From: Corylus avellana
Taxonomy: Eukaryota; Streptophyta; Magnoliopsida; Fagales; Betulaceae
Reading direction: 5' to 3'
NCBI RefSeq assembly: GCF_901000735.1
Contig: NC_081549.1
Span: 1,821,989 to 1,885,988, forward strand
Length of the DNA: 64,000 nucleotides
In this document: positions 36,647 through 49,200 of the stretch, in pieces
Position numbering within the stretch: the first letter of the stretch is position 1
Layout of the letters: every line of letters begins with the position of its first letter
Program-made: the position numbers and the translations under genes
The notes under the pieces: generated by a model
The model's input: the letters and a program-made list of their open reading frames with translations, nothing else
Told to the model about the DNA's origin: nothing
Databases searched by the model: none

Positions 36647-39325
36647 CTATTTTGCCAAAACATCCGTATCACGGACAATCTTCATCGACGGAAGCACGAT
36701 TGCTGCCATTGGTTTTTCCTCTAGTCCGCCGCTTTCATCAATAATCAGCCTGAGTCCTTCCACGTGAAGCTTCCCATAGTGACCGCTCACCACAATGGTG
36801 GGATTCTCAGTCAGTTCCTATGAGATCACCAAATGCCAAATATATTATAAGGATGATACGATTCTCTCTCAATGAAGTCACGAAAGCAATTTCCTAGTAT
36901 ACCATAATAGAAAAAATGGGTAATTACCTTTTGCCTATGAACTACAACGCTTTAATACTTTTTTCCTATAAACTACCAACTATAACACTTGACCCCATCA
37001 AATTACTATCTTATGATAAAAAGCCTCATTCCGAGGTTAAAATTGAAGGTCAACAGTCATACCATTTTAAATTTTTTTCTTCCACTTTTCCCTCAATTCA
37101 GACCAAGAAAATGACACTTATACCCTCCTAAACATATTAACTTTATTTGTTTGAAGTGAGGGCAAAAGTAGAAGAAAAAAAATTTAAAATGGAACATGAC
37201 TTATCCATGACCGTTGACCGTTAATTTTAACCTCTTTGACTGACGAAAAAGTGAGCTTTTTGTCATAAGATGGTAGTTTGATGGGGTCAAGTATTATAGT
37301 TGATAGTTTATGGAGAAAAAGTGTCAAAACGCTATAATTTATGGAAGCAAAAGATAATTACTCCTAAAAAAAAAGTAGCGGCTTTATAAGTAATCGGGAT
37401 TGGCTACAATTTGTCGTATGAAAAGGGCTCCAATGGATTTTAACTCTTCAGGGCTAAAAAAACATGTGGGTTGTATGTATAGAAACTCTCTCTCAATTGG
37501 TTGTCTGAATTTGCCCCAATTTGGGGTAAAAAGACAATTCGAACTAAGCATGAGATATAAGAGATAGGGAGCAAATAGCAATCACCTTTGGGATATCCCA
37601 TGTATTCTTCTTTCCGCTAAGAGCCTCTACCTTGGGAACTCGGGTGTCCCGGGCTCTCAAAAAATTCAGCTGCTCTTCCACATTTTTGTCTCTCTCTAAA
37701 CCAGCATGCACAGCAATCAACTTACAATGTAGGAGCCCATCGTCTGTTTCCACACAGACATCGTCCTAGAAACAAAATGCACATTACAAAAGCCTGTTAA
37801 AGTATAATTAAGGTTATGTTTGGTACGTGTTTCTTTGGCTTATGTTATCGTTATGTATGCAACTTTATTGAAAAGGATTAAGGCACTTGTTTGTCTCATT
37901 TTTTACTCTTTGTTTGTATTTTTACACAGTTGTTTTCGTTTTGAATTTATTGTTGAGGAGTTCACCACTTTTTGGTTTTTTTATTGCTTTTATTTAGGAT
38001 TTCTCATTCTCTCTTCCTTCTGAATTAGAGCGAAAATAAGCATCATTTACAAGTCTTTTCCAGAATTCAATTAGGCAAAAAAAAAAAAAGGATTACCTTT
38101 GTAGGCGAAATAATTATTTCATTAAGAAAATATATATATATATATATTTGGAATAAAATAATGGTGTTTGAATATATGATAAGCATCAAACAGTAGGAAT
38201 AGCCATTTCATTCCATATTCTCTCATTTTCAATAAAAGCTATTCATTCCTCTAATGAAATAGTTATTGTGTGTAACAAACGAAACCTAAACGATTAAATT
38301 TACTCTTTTTATCGACATAAACTTTTGAGATAAGTAATAATTTATCGTAATCAAAGTAGATGTCTTGAATTTGATTCTTTAACTCCACACGTGAAGATAG
38401 TGTTAAAGTATTTACTCTTTTTTTATTTTGCTTAAACTTAGGAATAAGCGGCAATTTAATAAAGCCCACTAATTCAGCATTTTGACCAGGAAAGTTAACC
38501 AATTAACTGGTTATAAACTAATAATTTCCTTCTCATAGTTTACAATAAAAAAAGAAAAAGAAAAAAAATGCAATCTGACCTCTTCGTGCACCCAAACTAG
38601 ATCAGCAAGAAACTTCTTGTGCTCATCAGGAACTGCCTTAACCAAATCTGCCCCACAATTAAGTTCAGAAATTTAGCACAATGAAACAACAGCAGTAGCA
38701 GTAATTGTAAGAGCCTGTTTGAAAACCACCAAATCAAACACCACAAAGCAACTAATCAAATCGGACAACTAGAAACAAAATCAGGCCCAGTACCAGCAGA
38801 CCCATGAGGAACACCATAGGACTCAAAAGTAGGCCCAGAATCGTAGACCGAGCCCATGAACTCTATCCCATATGCATCGAACCTATCCTTGGTAGTCCCG
38901 CCCCACATCCTCCCTTGCAAGTGCATATCCTCGTACCCATTTCCAGTGAACCACCCTTCTCGCTCCTCGTTCCCCTCGTACTCCTTCCACGCCTCCGAGA
39001 ACTCGAACCCCTCGTCCGGAGGCCGAGGCAGGACTCCGAGGAATGCGGCAAAAGCGAACTCGTGGTTGCCGCTGAGGAACACGTGGGTCTGGTCCGGGTA
39101 CGTTGTGGGCAGGCGAATGAGGAAGTCGATGACCTGGCGGGTGTGTGGCCCACGGTCGCAGTAGTCGCCGAGGAAGATGATGAGCGCGGTCTTGAAGTCC
39201 TGTGGGTCGATTTGGGACTGGAGGTTGGACCAGAGGCTTTGGAGTTTGTTTATGTGGCCGTGGATGTCGCCAATGCAGCACACCACTTTGGGCTTGGTGC
39301 TGGGTTCTGATCGTGGGGCTGACAT
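36647..39325 (-). CDS. RLPH2-type protein phosphatase, copy B
   Basis: Same family and exon plan as copy A: exons 39325-38794, 38647-38580, 37765-37586 and 36817-36647, giving 316 residues in frame. The motifs GDIHG, GDYCDRG, GNHE, VHAGL and SGHHG are present. The residue after GNH is Glu, as in PP1/PP2A-type enzymes, whereas copy A has Asp. Exon 1 lacks one codon relative to A, around the [11 protein letters not shown] segment where the two copies are most diverged. Intron 3 holds a 450-bp fold-back element absent from copy A, and intron 2 holds a hAT-like MITE. The 5' half of this gene is part of the 13.5-kb tandem unit, so its closest relative is copy C. It appears intact. Confidence 0.92.
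36917..37368. mobile_element. Fold-back element with about 200-bp inverted repeats in RLPH2-B intron 3
   Basis: The left arm (36919-37128) and right arm (37160-37366) are long imperfect reverse complements: GTAATTACCTTTTGCC pairs with the end GATAATTAC, and TTGACCCCATCAAA pairs with TTTGATGGGGTCAA. Arms this long with a short centre are typical of Mutator-like MITEs. The equivalent intron of RLPH2-A (33825-34184) lacks it while keeping the flanks, so it inserted after the A/B duplication. Confidence 0.75.
37811..38292. mobile_element. hAT-like MITE in RLPH2-B intron 2
   Basis: The left end GGTTATGTTTGGTACG pairs imperfectly with the right end, whose reverse complement begins TAGGTTTCGTTTGTTACAC; such AGGTTTCGTTTGGTA ends are common in plant hAT-type MITEs. 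The interior has a short TA microsatellite and no gene. A 5'-truncated version sits at 51349-51778, where the tandem duplication begins. Confidence 0.5.
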
Positions 39326-40286
39326 TTCTCTCTAAACCACGAAAGTGGGTTTGCAAGCTCTGCAACCAGAAGATATTTTCTTCTGACGTCTGAAAATGGA
39401 GGAGATGAACGAGGATGTTTGCCTTTCTGCAAATAATGACTAAACCCACCCAACACGCCTTCTTCTCACTCAACTTTTTGTTTTTTCAAAAAAGGAAACT
39501 GACGTGGCATTGACTGCAATTTTAACTTGTTTTGATTTGTTTTAATAATTATAAATATATAATGGAATCAATTATGATATTTTATGAAATGGAATCAAAT
39601 CCATTGCATGCGATCATTTTTCTACTCATGACGATGAATCGATGAGTCACATTTTTGACAAGCAAAAGTGGTTTGATGTATTTAAATATTATTTCCGGTT
39701 GTTTGGTGGGTATAAATGAAAAAAATATGGTAGTATTATGGTGGTACCAACGTGTATTTTTTTTTTTTTTTTTAAAATAATCTAATTTCTATGGTTTGGA
39801 GAAAATTTCATTTCAAACATTGATTTTTTTTAAATTCAAACATGTTGAACGACGCTTATTACTTATTAGAATAGGTTAAAGTAAATTTTCTCTAAACTAA
39901 TTTAAAAAAAATTGTGTCTATATATATAATATAATGTGAATTACAATGGATAATCTTAGGATTATAAAGGATAATCTTAAGATCTACGTGACAAACGGAT
40001 TTAATGCAGAGAAAACACTCTTCTCAATGTCTTTAGACTTCATATAAGATTACAGTTATTGTCTTTGTACAGTATTTTGCTTGTCTACTGTACAGTCTGC
40101 ACTGCAGGAGCAGGACAATATAGCCGATTTTATGGAGAAGCATGAACAAAAGAACAGAAATACACTAGAAGAAAAAAGGAAAAAAAAAAGAAGGAAGGTG
40201 ACTTTTTTTGTTTCCCGGTTTATAACTACTACACGGTAGCTTTCCTATTGTGTATACAGTTGAGACTACTGTGTAACTGAAGCTGG
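39326..40286. other. Spacer between RLPH2-B promoter and ABCG-A 3' end
   Basis: Contains the RLPH2-B promoter and the ABCG-A 3' untranslated region. It is AT-rich with a T run at 39758-39773 and is closely matched by 52988-53980 in the second unit. No gene or element with clear ends was seen. Confidence 0.6.
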
Positions 40287-43200
40287 TTATCTCCTTTGGA
40301 AGTTGAGGAACTTGATGCCATAAGCAAAGACAAAGAAGAAGAGAAGAACCCAGCCGACATGGGCCACGGCAACGGCTGGAAGGAAGTCATAATCAAAACC
40401 CCAGCCCCCTTCAAGGAACATCTTCAGTGGCACGTTACCATTTCCAGGTACCTCAACGACACCATCTTTGTCGCCCACTTGACATGTCACAAGGCCATAT
40501 AGTGTCCAAGCCACTGGAGAAGTCCAGTAGTACCACCTCCACCAAATGGGGATTTGCTGCAATGTGCAGACTACCGTTAGTTTTGTATGCGAAGTGATAT
40601 TTTAAGGGTAAGCTTGACCTGCAAATTTTAGGCAAAACACGCGTTTTTAAACAAAACCACGGAAAGTTAGTTGTTTAGAAGTGTGTTTGAAAAACGTGGT
40701 GGTTTGAACGCACAATATGAAAGTGGGTGTATTTTTTAAGACACGATTTTATCTAACGCTAAGCCATTTTTAGAGAAAACCATAAATCATCAAATGGTGA
40801 GATAAGTGAGCGCAGTATGCAACACAGATTGAGTTTGAATAACATACCGGCCTGGGAATGAGAAAACCAGAGAACAAGTTCCAGAAACTGAGGAAGAACG
40901 ACATACAAATGGCAGCAATTTGGTGGCCCGGCGTCAGTGCAACAAGCATCATTCCATACATTGTGAAGTAGACAAAAGACATAAATATGTAGTAATAGAA
41001 CCACAAGAATTTGGCTGCCTTCCACTCAAACCCAATCATGGAGTAAAGAAGAAGAGTGTAAACAAAAGTCTGAATTGCAACGTAAACTGTCTCTATGGCC
41101 ACCTGCATAATTAGTAGAGTATTAAAAAGTGTAGTTGTGTAATAGAGTTTCATTATTTGCAAGATATAGTCTGTTTTCACAGTTTTGGGATTAAAGCCCT
41201 ACAAGAAAAGAGAAGAATTGCATAAAAGTTACCTGAGCGAATGCATAAGGCAGAGGAGAATACATCCCGGCTGCTCTTTCACGGTAGAAAACTGTTCTTT
41301 CAATGGCAACAATAGCCTGCACTGCAGAAGCATTGGCGGCTCCAAGGAAAAGCACAGCAGCAAACATGGCTCCAAAAAGATTGATCAAATCTTGTTGTTT
41401 GTCACTGTTAACAAAATATTAGAGTTAACATCTGATACAAATGGCAATGAAAATGAAGATAAAACAGGGGAGCTCCCATTCAATCAGTAGAGATCACTTT
41501 CTAAACTAAAATCTCAACACTTACGTCTTTTGTCCTTTCTTCCAGAAGATAAGACCAAATAATGTACCAATGACAATTGTCATGAAGAACCGAATGGCAT
41601 TGTACTGTGGGTTTCTCCAGTAAGACCAATGTTGTTTCCAGAAACAAGCTTTGCACTGAACAGGAAAAGATTGAGAGAATTTGGTTTGGAAATAGAGGTC
41701 CTTGGAGCCTGGGACTGGAGAACTTAGATCTTTGATGAGTTCCTGAGTCCTCCTGAAAGACCATCAAGAGAGAAATGAGAATCACAAAATATAAAAAAAT
41801 CCCACGAACGTAAGAAAGCAACTATCCTCAAAATAATCATACGATTAGAACTTACTGATAAAGTGAGGAGTTGACATAAATTTCTGCAAAATCAACATCA
41901 CGTTGAGCCTCAACTGTAGGAGCAGTGACTTCAAGCATCCATGTGGCAGGGTTGTAACCATCCTTGATCTTAGGCACTCCTGAAACAGCCTGGCATAGGT
42001 TATAGACATTAGTCAATGGCTAGCAAACTCTTGCTAGTCAACCCTAAGGGGAAAATCTAATGAAATGGAAGTCACTTGTTTGAATCTCCCTAGTTTGAAT
42101 CTAATGAAATTAGACATATTGATCAACTCTAAAAAACAAGCATGGAACAGACACTCACTTCGAAATATTCAATTAGCTTGTGAGAATGGTGACCAAGAGG
42201 TCCAGCATAAATGACTTGCCCTCCTCTTTTCATCAGCAGTAGCTGCATCAAGACCAAAGTCAAAGTTGAAAACACATGTTGCAACAAAGATGCATAAAAA
42301 ATATAGAAATAACAAACTTTAACAACGAAGTTAAGAAAATGGAGCAGTACCTCATCAAAAGCTTCAAAAATGTCTATGCTAGGCTGGTGGATTGTGCATA
42401 CAACAGTTCTTCCAGTATCCACTGTATTTCTCACTGTACGCATAACAATAGCAGCAGCTCTGGCATCCAGACCAGATGTTGGTTCATCCATAAAGATGAT
42501 AGAAGGGTTAGCAACCAGCTCCACAGCTATTGTCAGCCTCTTCCTTTGTTCTATTGAAAGACCATCTATTCCTGGAAGGCCAACTAGCGCATTCCTCAGT
42601 TGTTTAAGCTCAACCAATTCCATAACTTCTTCTACAAACATCTGTACCACAAATAGAAAATTAAAATAAGAATTCAAAAAACGTACACTAAGAAGTTGGA
42701 TACTTATAGGAATCCAAACTTTTGGTGAGTTTAAACAAATGAATGTTAAAGGTCTAGAAAGATATTGATTCTAGCTAGAGGACCATTCAACATACCTTTC
42801 GCGTTTCTGTCCTTACATTTGCAGAGAGACGGAGCCAAGCTGAATATAGAACAGATTCATAGATAGTAACATACGGTGAATGAATGTCATTCTGTTCACA
42901 GTAACCGCTAACCCGGGCAAATGTTGCTTGGTTTTTAGGATAACCAGAGATGGTAATGGTTCCGTCGGTGTATCCACTGGTCTTTCTTCCTGCTAACACA
43001 TCCATAAGGGTCGTCTTCCCAGCACCACTGACACCGACAAGTGCTGTCAATATGCCTGGTCTGAAAGCACCGCTAACATCTCTTAACAATTGAAGACGAT
43101 CTTCTTCAATCCCTTGACTCTTCATTTCCTGGTAGGAAAGGCCAAACTGTTACCTCGTTGTTTGGAGATTAAGAAGAATTTTGACAAGAACTTGTATTGG

Positions 43201-46200
43201 CATTTGATAGTTAACAATGTCAATGAAAACCTGAATTTATTTGGCAGAGAATGAAAAGTTTTTAAAATGAGCGACTTACAGCAGGCATATCCACGTAGTA
43301 GTTCATATGGTTAAACGCAAGTGAAAGGGGTTGGAAGGGCAAAACCATTCCTCTTCTTGGGGCATTATTTGAGGCACCAACAATTTCTGAAGAACTTCTC
43401 ACGGCCATATCAATACCTGTAATTGTTTCACAAAAAGGATAGGCATATTGAAGAAGATGATTAACACCTCTTAGCCATTGAAACAAGCATGTAAGCTTTT
43501 TTCTCCTGAATACTTTTTAGTGCCTTGAAGTTTATTTTCTTAAGCCAAAACCAGATTTTTTGTTAACTAACAAAACCTTTGTCTTTTCTTTTCTTCTCAA
43601 ATATACATGTCATGGGACATATTTCGGGCACTTTTTCTTTTTCTTTTTTTCATTATTTTCCTTCTCTAGAGGAAGGAAAAAAAAAAAAAAACATTGATGC
43701 AGGTAGCTAGGAATATTTCTGAGTTTAACATGGTGGTTCAAAATTATGACATGGTTGTTAGAAAATAACATTAAAATTTCTACCCCTCTAATTGAAATAG
43801 AATTACTGATGAGCTAATTTTAACTAAATGCCAGCAGAAGCGGAGAAATGAGGGAACCATTAATATAGAAGGGGAAAGGTAAAGGATAAAACCTTCTGTT
43901 CTATGCTTTCCAGAGGATGACTTCTCATTCTCCTTGTCATTTTCTTCATCCAAAATGACAGCTTTTGAATCACCCAAAGCTGAAATTTATTTCCACAAAA
44001 GGGTTTGTCAACTTGGAATTTCATTTTTATGAATGAAAACTCTGAGTAGAAATAAGATAAGATAACTTACGATTCAGGAAAGTTAATGCTGCAATAAATA
44101 ACAAGTTGAAGAGAAGTGAGAATCCAAAGAGTGCTCCAATACAAATCCAAAACCAATAATCATCGGTAAAGAAGCCTCTGGACTTGAGAAGGACTTCTCC
44201 AACTGTAGCTGCCTTAAGACTGGGGTCTGTATTGGGCTGCAATAGATAAAAGTTTTGGATGATTTTCATGATGGCTATGGAGTCAAAACTGCATAATTTG
44301 AGTTTATATTTGCATATGCATGTAAGAAATGTAGGTGCAATTCCAAAATCAACAAATGAAGACAATTAGACCGTGAAGATATCTTACCGTGCTCCATCTT
44401 TTATCAAGAAATTCATTCATAACTATGGCATTCTGTCCATACATCATAGGAGAAGTATAATAGCCCCATATCATCCATGGTTCAATGTCATCTACAGGCA
44501 CAAAATGAAGAGTCAAAATTTGATATCAAATAAATTAATGTTTGAATTATACGGACAGCCAGATTGGAAAGAGATGAATTAATTACTTCTGGAAACAATG
44601 AACCCTCCAAGCACAAAAACCAATAGCAAGGCAAAGGTACCCAGCGTAGTTGCAACAACTTGTGTTCTTCCAAGTGCAGCAATGAACCGGAAGAGAGACA
44701 ATGCCATTTGATGTATTCCAAAGAATGCCAAGAACTGTCGGAAAAACCTGAAGTAATGAAGGAAGAAATGTTTTAATGAAAGAAACATTGACTAAACCCC
44801 ATGAGTTTGATACATAAAATTCCAGCATCTAGTAAGTAGGGAATCAGATTTCCATAGACAAGAAATCAAGGCCCCATTTACCTGCTAGGAGCCGGCGCAA
44901 ATCCAATTGGGTAGTATGTAAGAATGAGCCATATTCCTGATTCCAATAATGATAGAGGGATCCTAAGGACCCAGATAGGTAAGCCAAAAGCCCATGCAGG
45001 ATAGAACAAGAGATCCCTCTGTTTATAGAAGACAGGAAGCCTGAAAACAGTCATTGCCAGTTCTGCCACTCCATTGAACATCACATTAACCAGACTGAAA
45101 AATAGTGCTCCAAAAAATTTTCCTCCATCTATTACAGTTCCAACCGACATTTCGGTCCTAAAGAAAACTGTTAAGGCAATTATGGACATGATTGTTATCT
45201 GGGTAGTCTTGAATATATACACAAAAGAATTACGCTTCATTAGCAGCCACTCTCTTGAAAAGCAAGCCTTGAATAGTTCCATATTTGAAATACCATACTT
45301 CTGTGTCGCCAGAGCAGCTGGGTGGGTTCTGGATCTGTCATAAGGAACACTAAGATCAGCTGCAAGCTGTTGGCCAATGTGGAAAGAGCTGAAGGCCTGT
45401 GCAAATTCGGGAACTGAGATGTATCTGTGAGGTTGGTTCTTCTTGAACCAATAATGTTCTTGATCCTTCTTGGAGGTTACTTCTTGCAAGAAGTCAGCAA
45501 CCCCTTTCCTTTCTGGGCATTTGAAACCCATGTACTCAAAGAAATCGAGGACATTTTCTCTTGGACCTTGGTACACAACCTGACCATCTGAAAGTAGGAT
45601 AAGGTCATCAAAGAGATCAAATGTCTCTGGTGCTGGCTGCAGAAGAGAAATGACCATCGTCACTTCCATTATATGAACCATTTGCCTCATGAACTTGCAT
45701 ATCTGGAATGTGGTAGAACTGTCCAGCCCCGTTGATATTTCATCCATAAAAAGAGCCTTTGCTGGTCCGACCAACATCTCCCCTGCACCCCCATTATAAT
45801 AAAACAATCACACTGGTAATGTATAATTACAAATGCTTCTTCTGCACCAGCATCATTCTAATTGTTTGTTAATTAATTACTGTTAAGATTTAATTAAATA
45901 AATTAACTTAAATCAAAAATAATTTAATTTCGAGTCTATATATTATAATATACCTATTCATTACATTCATCACACACATATGTATATACATATCCACAAA
46001 CCCGCTCATTTACATTAAAAAACACATTTATATCAAGACTCATAATTATAATAATTCAAATTATTTATATTATATTACGGAGATAATCTATTTTTATATT
46101 TTAAAATAGAAAAAAAATATAGTTTAGTCTCTTAAACTATCAATCAATTTAGCCTTTCAATGTTAAAAAGTAATAAAATAGCCCTTCAAACTATCAATTA

Positions 46201-49200
46201 GTTGCAATTTGGCCACTCCATTGGTTATCACTGTCAAATAGGATGAAAAATTCAACATGACCTCGTTTTGGCAAGGTTAAGTTATTAAAATGCCCTTAAA
46301 AAAGTCAATTTTAAAAAAGGGTTTAGGAAACGACGTTATTTTCACTCTAGTCCCTAAAACGCTTTGTTTCTTCGTTTTCACTGTGTATTTCCGTGCTTAT
46401 TCGGATTTCATGGCGATGTGGCGAAGGCGGCGGGTTCTTGGCAAGGGAACGTACAGCACGGTGTTCTTGGTTGAACCATGGCTGAAACTCCGGCTTGCGA
46501 TTGACAAACAGTCGCTGGGAATACCTCAAGGGCTCTCCGAGGATGGGAAGGACTTTCTGAGAAGTGTTTTGCAATGGACCCTGTGAGAGGTGGACGGCCG
46601 AGATGCTTCTGAACCATCCTTTTGTTTGTAAGCCCATGTATGGGAAGACTCCTGAGCCGCCAGCATCTCCGAAAAGCCCTTTAAGCCAGTTCAGTGATGG
46701 TCTGCCTCCGCCGGGTTGGTGCTCCTTTACGCCTAGTGATCAGAATTGAGAGCAATCGCTGGATTCATCTGCTTCGTTTCTTTGTGAGGAATGCTACACC
46801 TACGTAAAGATTTTACCAAAAGAATTTTACGAACTGAGGTGGAACACACGTGGCTGAACTGTAGCATAAAAAACTAAAAAAATTTGTTAGTTTTGTCTTC
46901 TTTCTCTTTCCCTCTTTTTCTCTCTCTGGTTCATCTCCCCCGAAACACACATCAAAAATTTTTTTTCCCCTTCTTCTCTTTCTCTCCCACTCATCTTCCT
47001 CCACCAATGGTCCCGCCACCGAATCCACAGTATTTAGCTTATTTACTAAAGAAATTTTTGTTCTTCTGCATTCACCGCAAACAGAGAGAAAGAAACCTGA
47101 AGTACAAACTGAGTGCAGAACCCCAAAAATGCAGAAGAACAAAACTGGTTTCCTCTACATTTATTGTCCTGCATTTTTGCTTGCTTCTTCTGTTTCAAAA
47201 TCACACCCCAAAATCCTTACCCATCAAACCAAATCGACACCCATCTAAAAAAATCACCCCAAAATCCTTACCCATCAAACCAAATCGACACCCATCTAAA
47301 AAAATCACCCCAAAATCCTTACCCATCAAACCAAATCGACACCCATCTGAAAAAAATCACCCCAAAATCCTTACCCTAGTTCTATGGTGGTGAGCGAGAG
47401 TAAGAGAGGGTAAACGGAAGAAGAGAAAAAATGGTTGGCGATCACGGAGAGCGAACCACGTCGCAGATTGGCGATGGCGTGGATTGGCGATCGCGGAAGC
47501 AGCAGGTCTCTGCTGGAGAGTGCTTGGCGAACCTGCGGCGGGGTCGGCAATCTTGAGAAGTGAATTGGCGAACCTTAGGAAGCGAGGTTCGGCCAACTTA
47601 AGCTGAGACCACGGGTGCTGGCGAAACTGCAGGTTCGCTGGCGGGACTGAAGTTTCACCGGAGAGACAGCCGGTCCGCAAGTTCGCACCGATCTGCGCAA
47701 CTGTGCCTGGCTTCCAGCATCCTTTCTTCATTCTTCTGCAAAAGAAAGAGAAAAATGGCCTTCGGGCGAACCTTAGGGAGCGAGGCCCGGCGACGTTGAT
47801 GGCGACCTGTGGCAAGATTCGGCGAGCTTGAGCCGATGGTGAATACTGTGGATTTGGTGGCGGGACAGCTGGTCGGTGCCCGCTGATTTGGATGTCGTGG
47901 GAGAGTCCGGCAACCCGCCGAAGTATTTTGGCAATTTTGGGGTGTGATTTTATGCATGGTGGTTCGGTGGAGGAAGATGAGTGAGAGAGAAAGAGAAGAA
48001 GAGGAAAAAAAAATTGATGTATGTTTCGGAGAAGATGAACCAGAGAAAGAAAAAGAGGGAGAGAGCCACGTGTGTTCCACCTCAGTTTCAGTTCGTAAAA
48101 CTCTTTCGGTAAAATCTGTACGGTTGTATGGAGAAAGAAATCGAAGAAACGAAGCTGCTGCGACGTCGTTTCCTAAACTCTTTTTTTTAAATTTATTTTT
48201 TATTTTTTTAAGAGGCCATTTTAATAACTAAATCTTATTAAAACGACGTTGTATTAAATTTTTCATTTTATTTGATGGTAATGACTAATTAATTGGCTAA
48301 ATTGTAACTAATTAATAGTTTAGAGACTACTTTATTATTTTTTGAACATTAAAAAATTAAATTACAAATGACAAATGGCCGATGATTTGAGAGCTAAATT
48401 ATATTTTTTCATTTAAAATACTTATACGAGCTTATACGTTTATACCAGTTGTCACACGCTTCTTCTGTCCGCCAGAGATACCCCTCCTCATCTCATCTCC
48501 GACCATAATATCCGCACAAATATCCAGTCCAAGTATCTGTCAAAAGTTCTTACGAAGTCAGCTTTCTTAAAGTGGGTTGTTGGATGTAAAAACACAGATG
48601 CTGCAAAATAAAAGAGAGACAGAACTGAACCTTGAGAATATAATCCGTAACCAAACTGGTCTTTTGGCCTGACATTGCTGTGGCCTTCATGAACGCATCA
48701 ATCTCAGGATCCGGCTTAATTCCCGCTGCTCTCTCTCTTCTTGAGAGTTCCGACAACATTTCGTATCTTGTCCCAACCCCTAGACAGCGTCCAGAGAAAT
48801 CCAGTGTCTCTCTCACTGTCATTTCTCCATGGTGAAGATCATGCTCACCAATATAAGCACAGGTTCGTTGAGGAACAAATTTATTCAGTTCGTGACCACA
48901 GTAGGTGACTTTCCCAGATGCCTGTTTATGTATAGAAATCCAATCAATTAGTAGGATTATGCAAAGTGAGACACGTAAAAATAGAAACACGTAAAAATAG
49001 AAAGAGATTGGGAAACAAACCCTTAGATCATTGTCGAGCTTCCCGGCAAGCGCCAGCAACAATGTTGTTTTCCCTGCACCTGGAGGACCCAGAAGCAGAG
49101 TCATCCTGGAATTACCATATCAGAAGTTAAGGCCATGCTCTAGAGAAACAAAATAAGAACAGTTCACTTCATCCAATGAAACAACATACACCAGATACAA

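Larger units (their letters stand above)
46109..48411. mobile_element. Mutator-like, gene-carrying TIR element (Pack-MULE type) in ABCG-A intron 6
   Basis: The left end (46109 to about 46350) and the reverse complement of the right end (48411 back to about 48165) align along their whole length. Shared blocks include GAAAAAA-TATA-TTTAG, GTTAAAAAGTAATAAA-type, AACTAT-AATTAGTT, CAAAT-GATGAAAAATT, AGTTATTAAAATG and GTTTAGGAAACGACGT. The 9-bp TTTAAAATA flanks both sides (46100-46108 and 48412-48420), the usual Mutator target duplication length; one extra base at the right tip leaves a 1-bp uncertainty. No transposase is present. The interior holds a MAPKKK-like gene fragment (46410-46749) and a nested inverted-repeat structure (46794-48130). 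It lies 24 bases from the exon 6 splice donor. The same element occurs in ABCG-B. Confidence 0.82.

Noticed and set aside
40759..41025. Open frames overlapping ABCG exons in other frames
   Set aside because: They are shadow frames; the exon phases that join through GT-AG borders give the conserved transporter sequence.
47203..47380. CRISPR-like array
   Set aside because: Repeats are contiguous with no unique spacers and the genome is eukaryotic; it is a minisatellite.
46884..47393. 169-residue open frame with [13 protein letters not shown] repeats
   Set aside because: It is the translation of the 51-bp minisatellite plus a pyrimidine tract inside a transposon.
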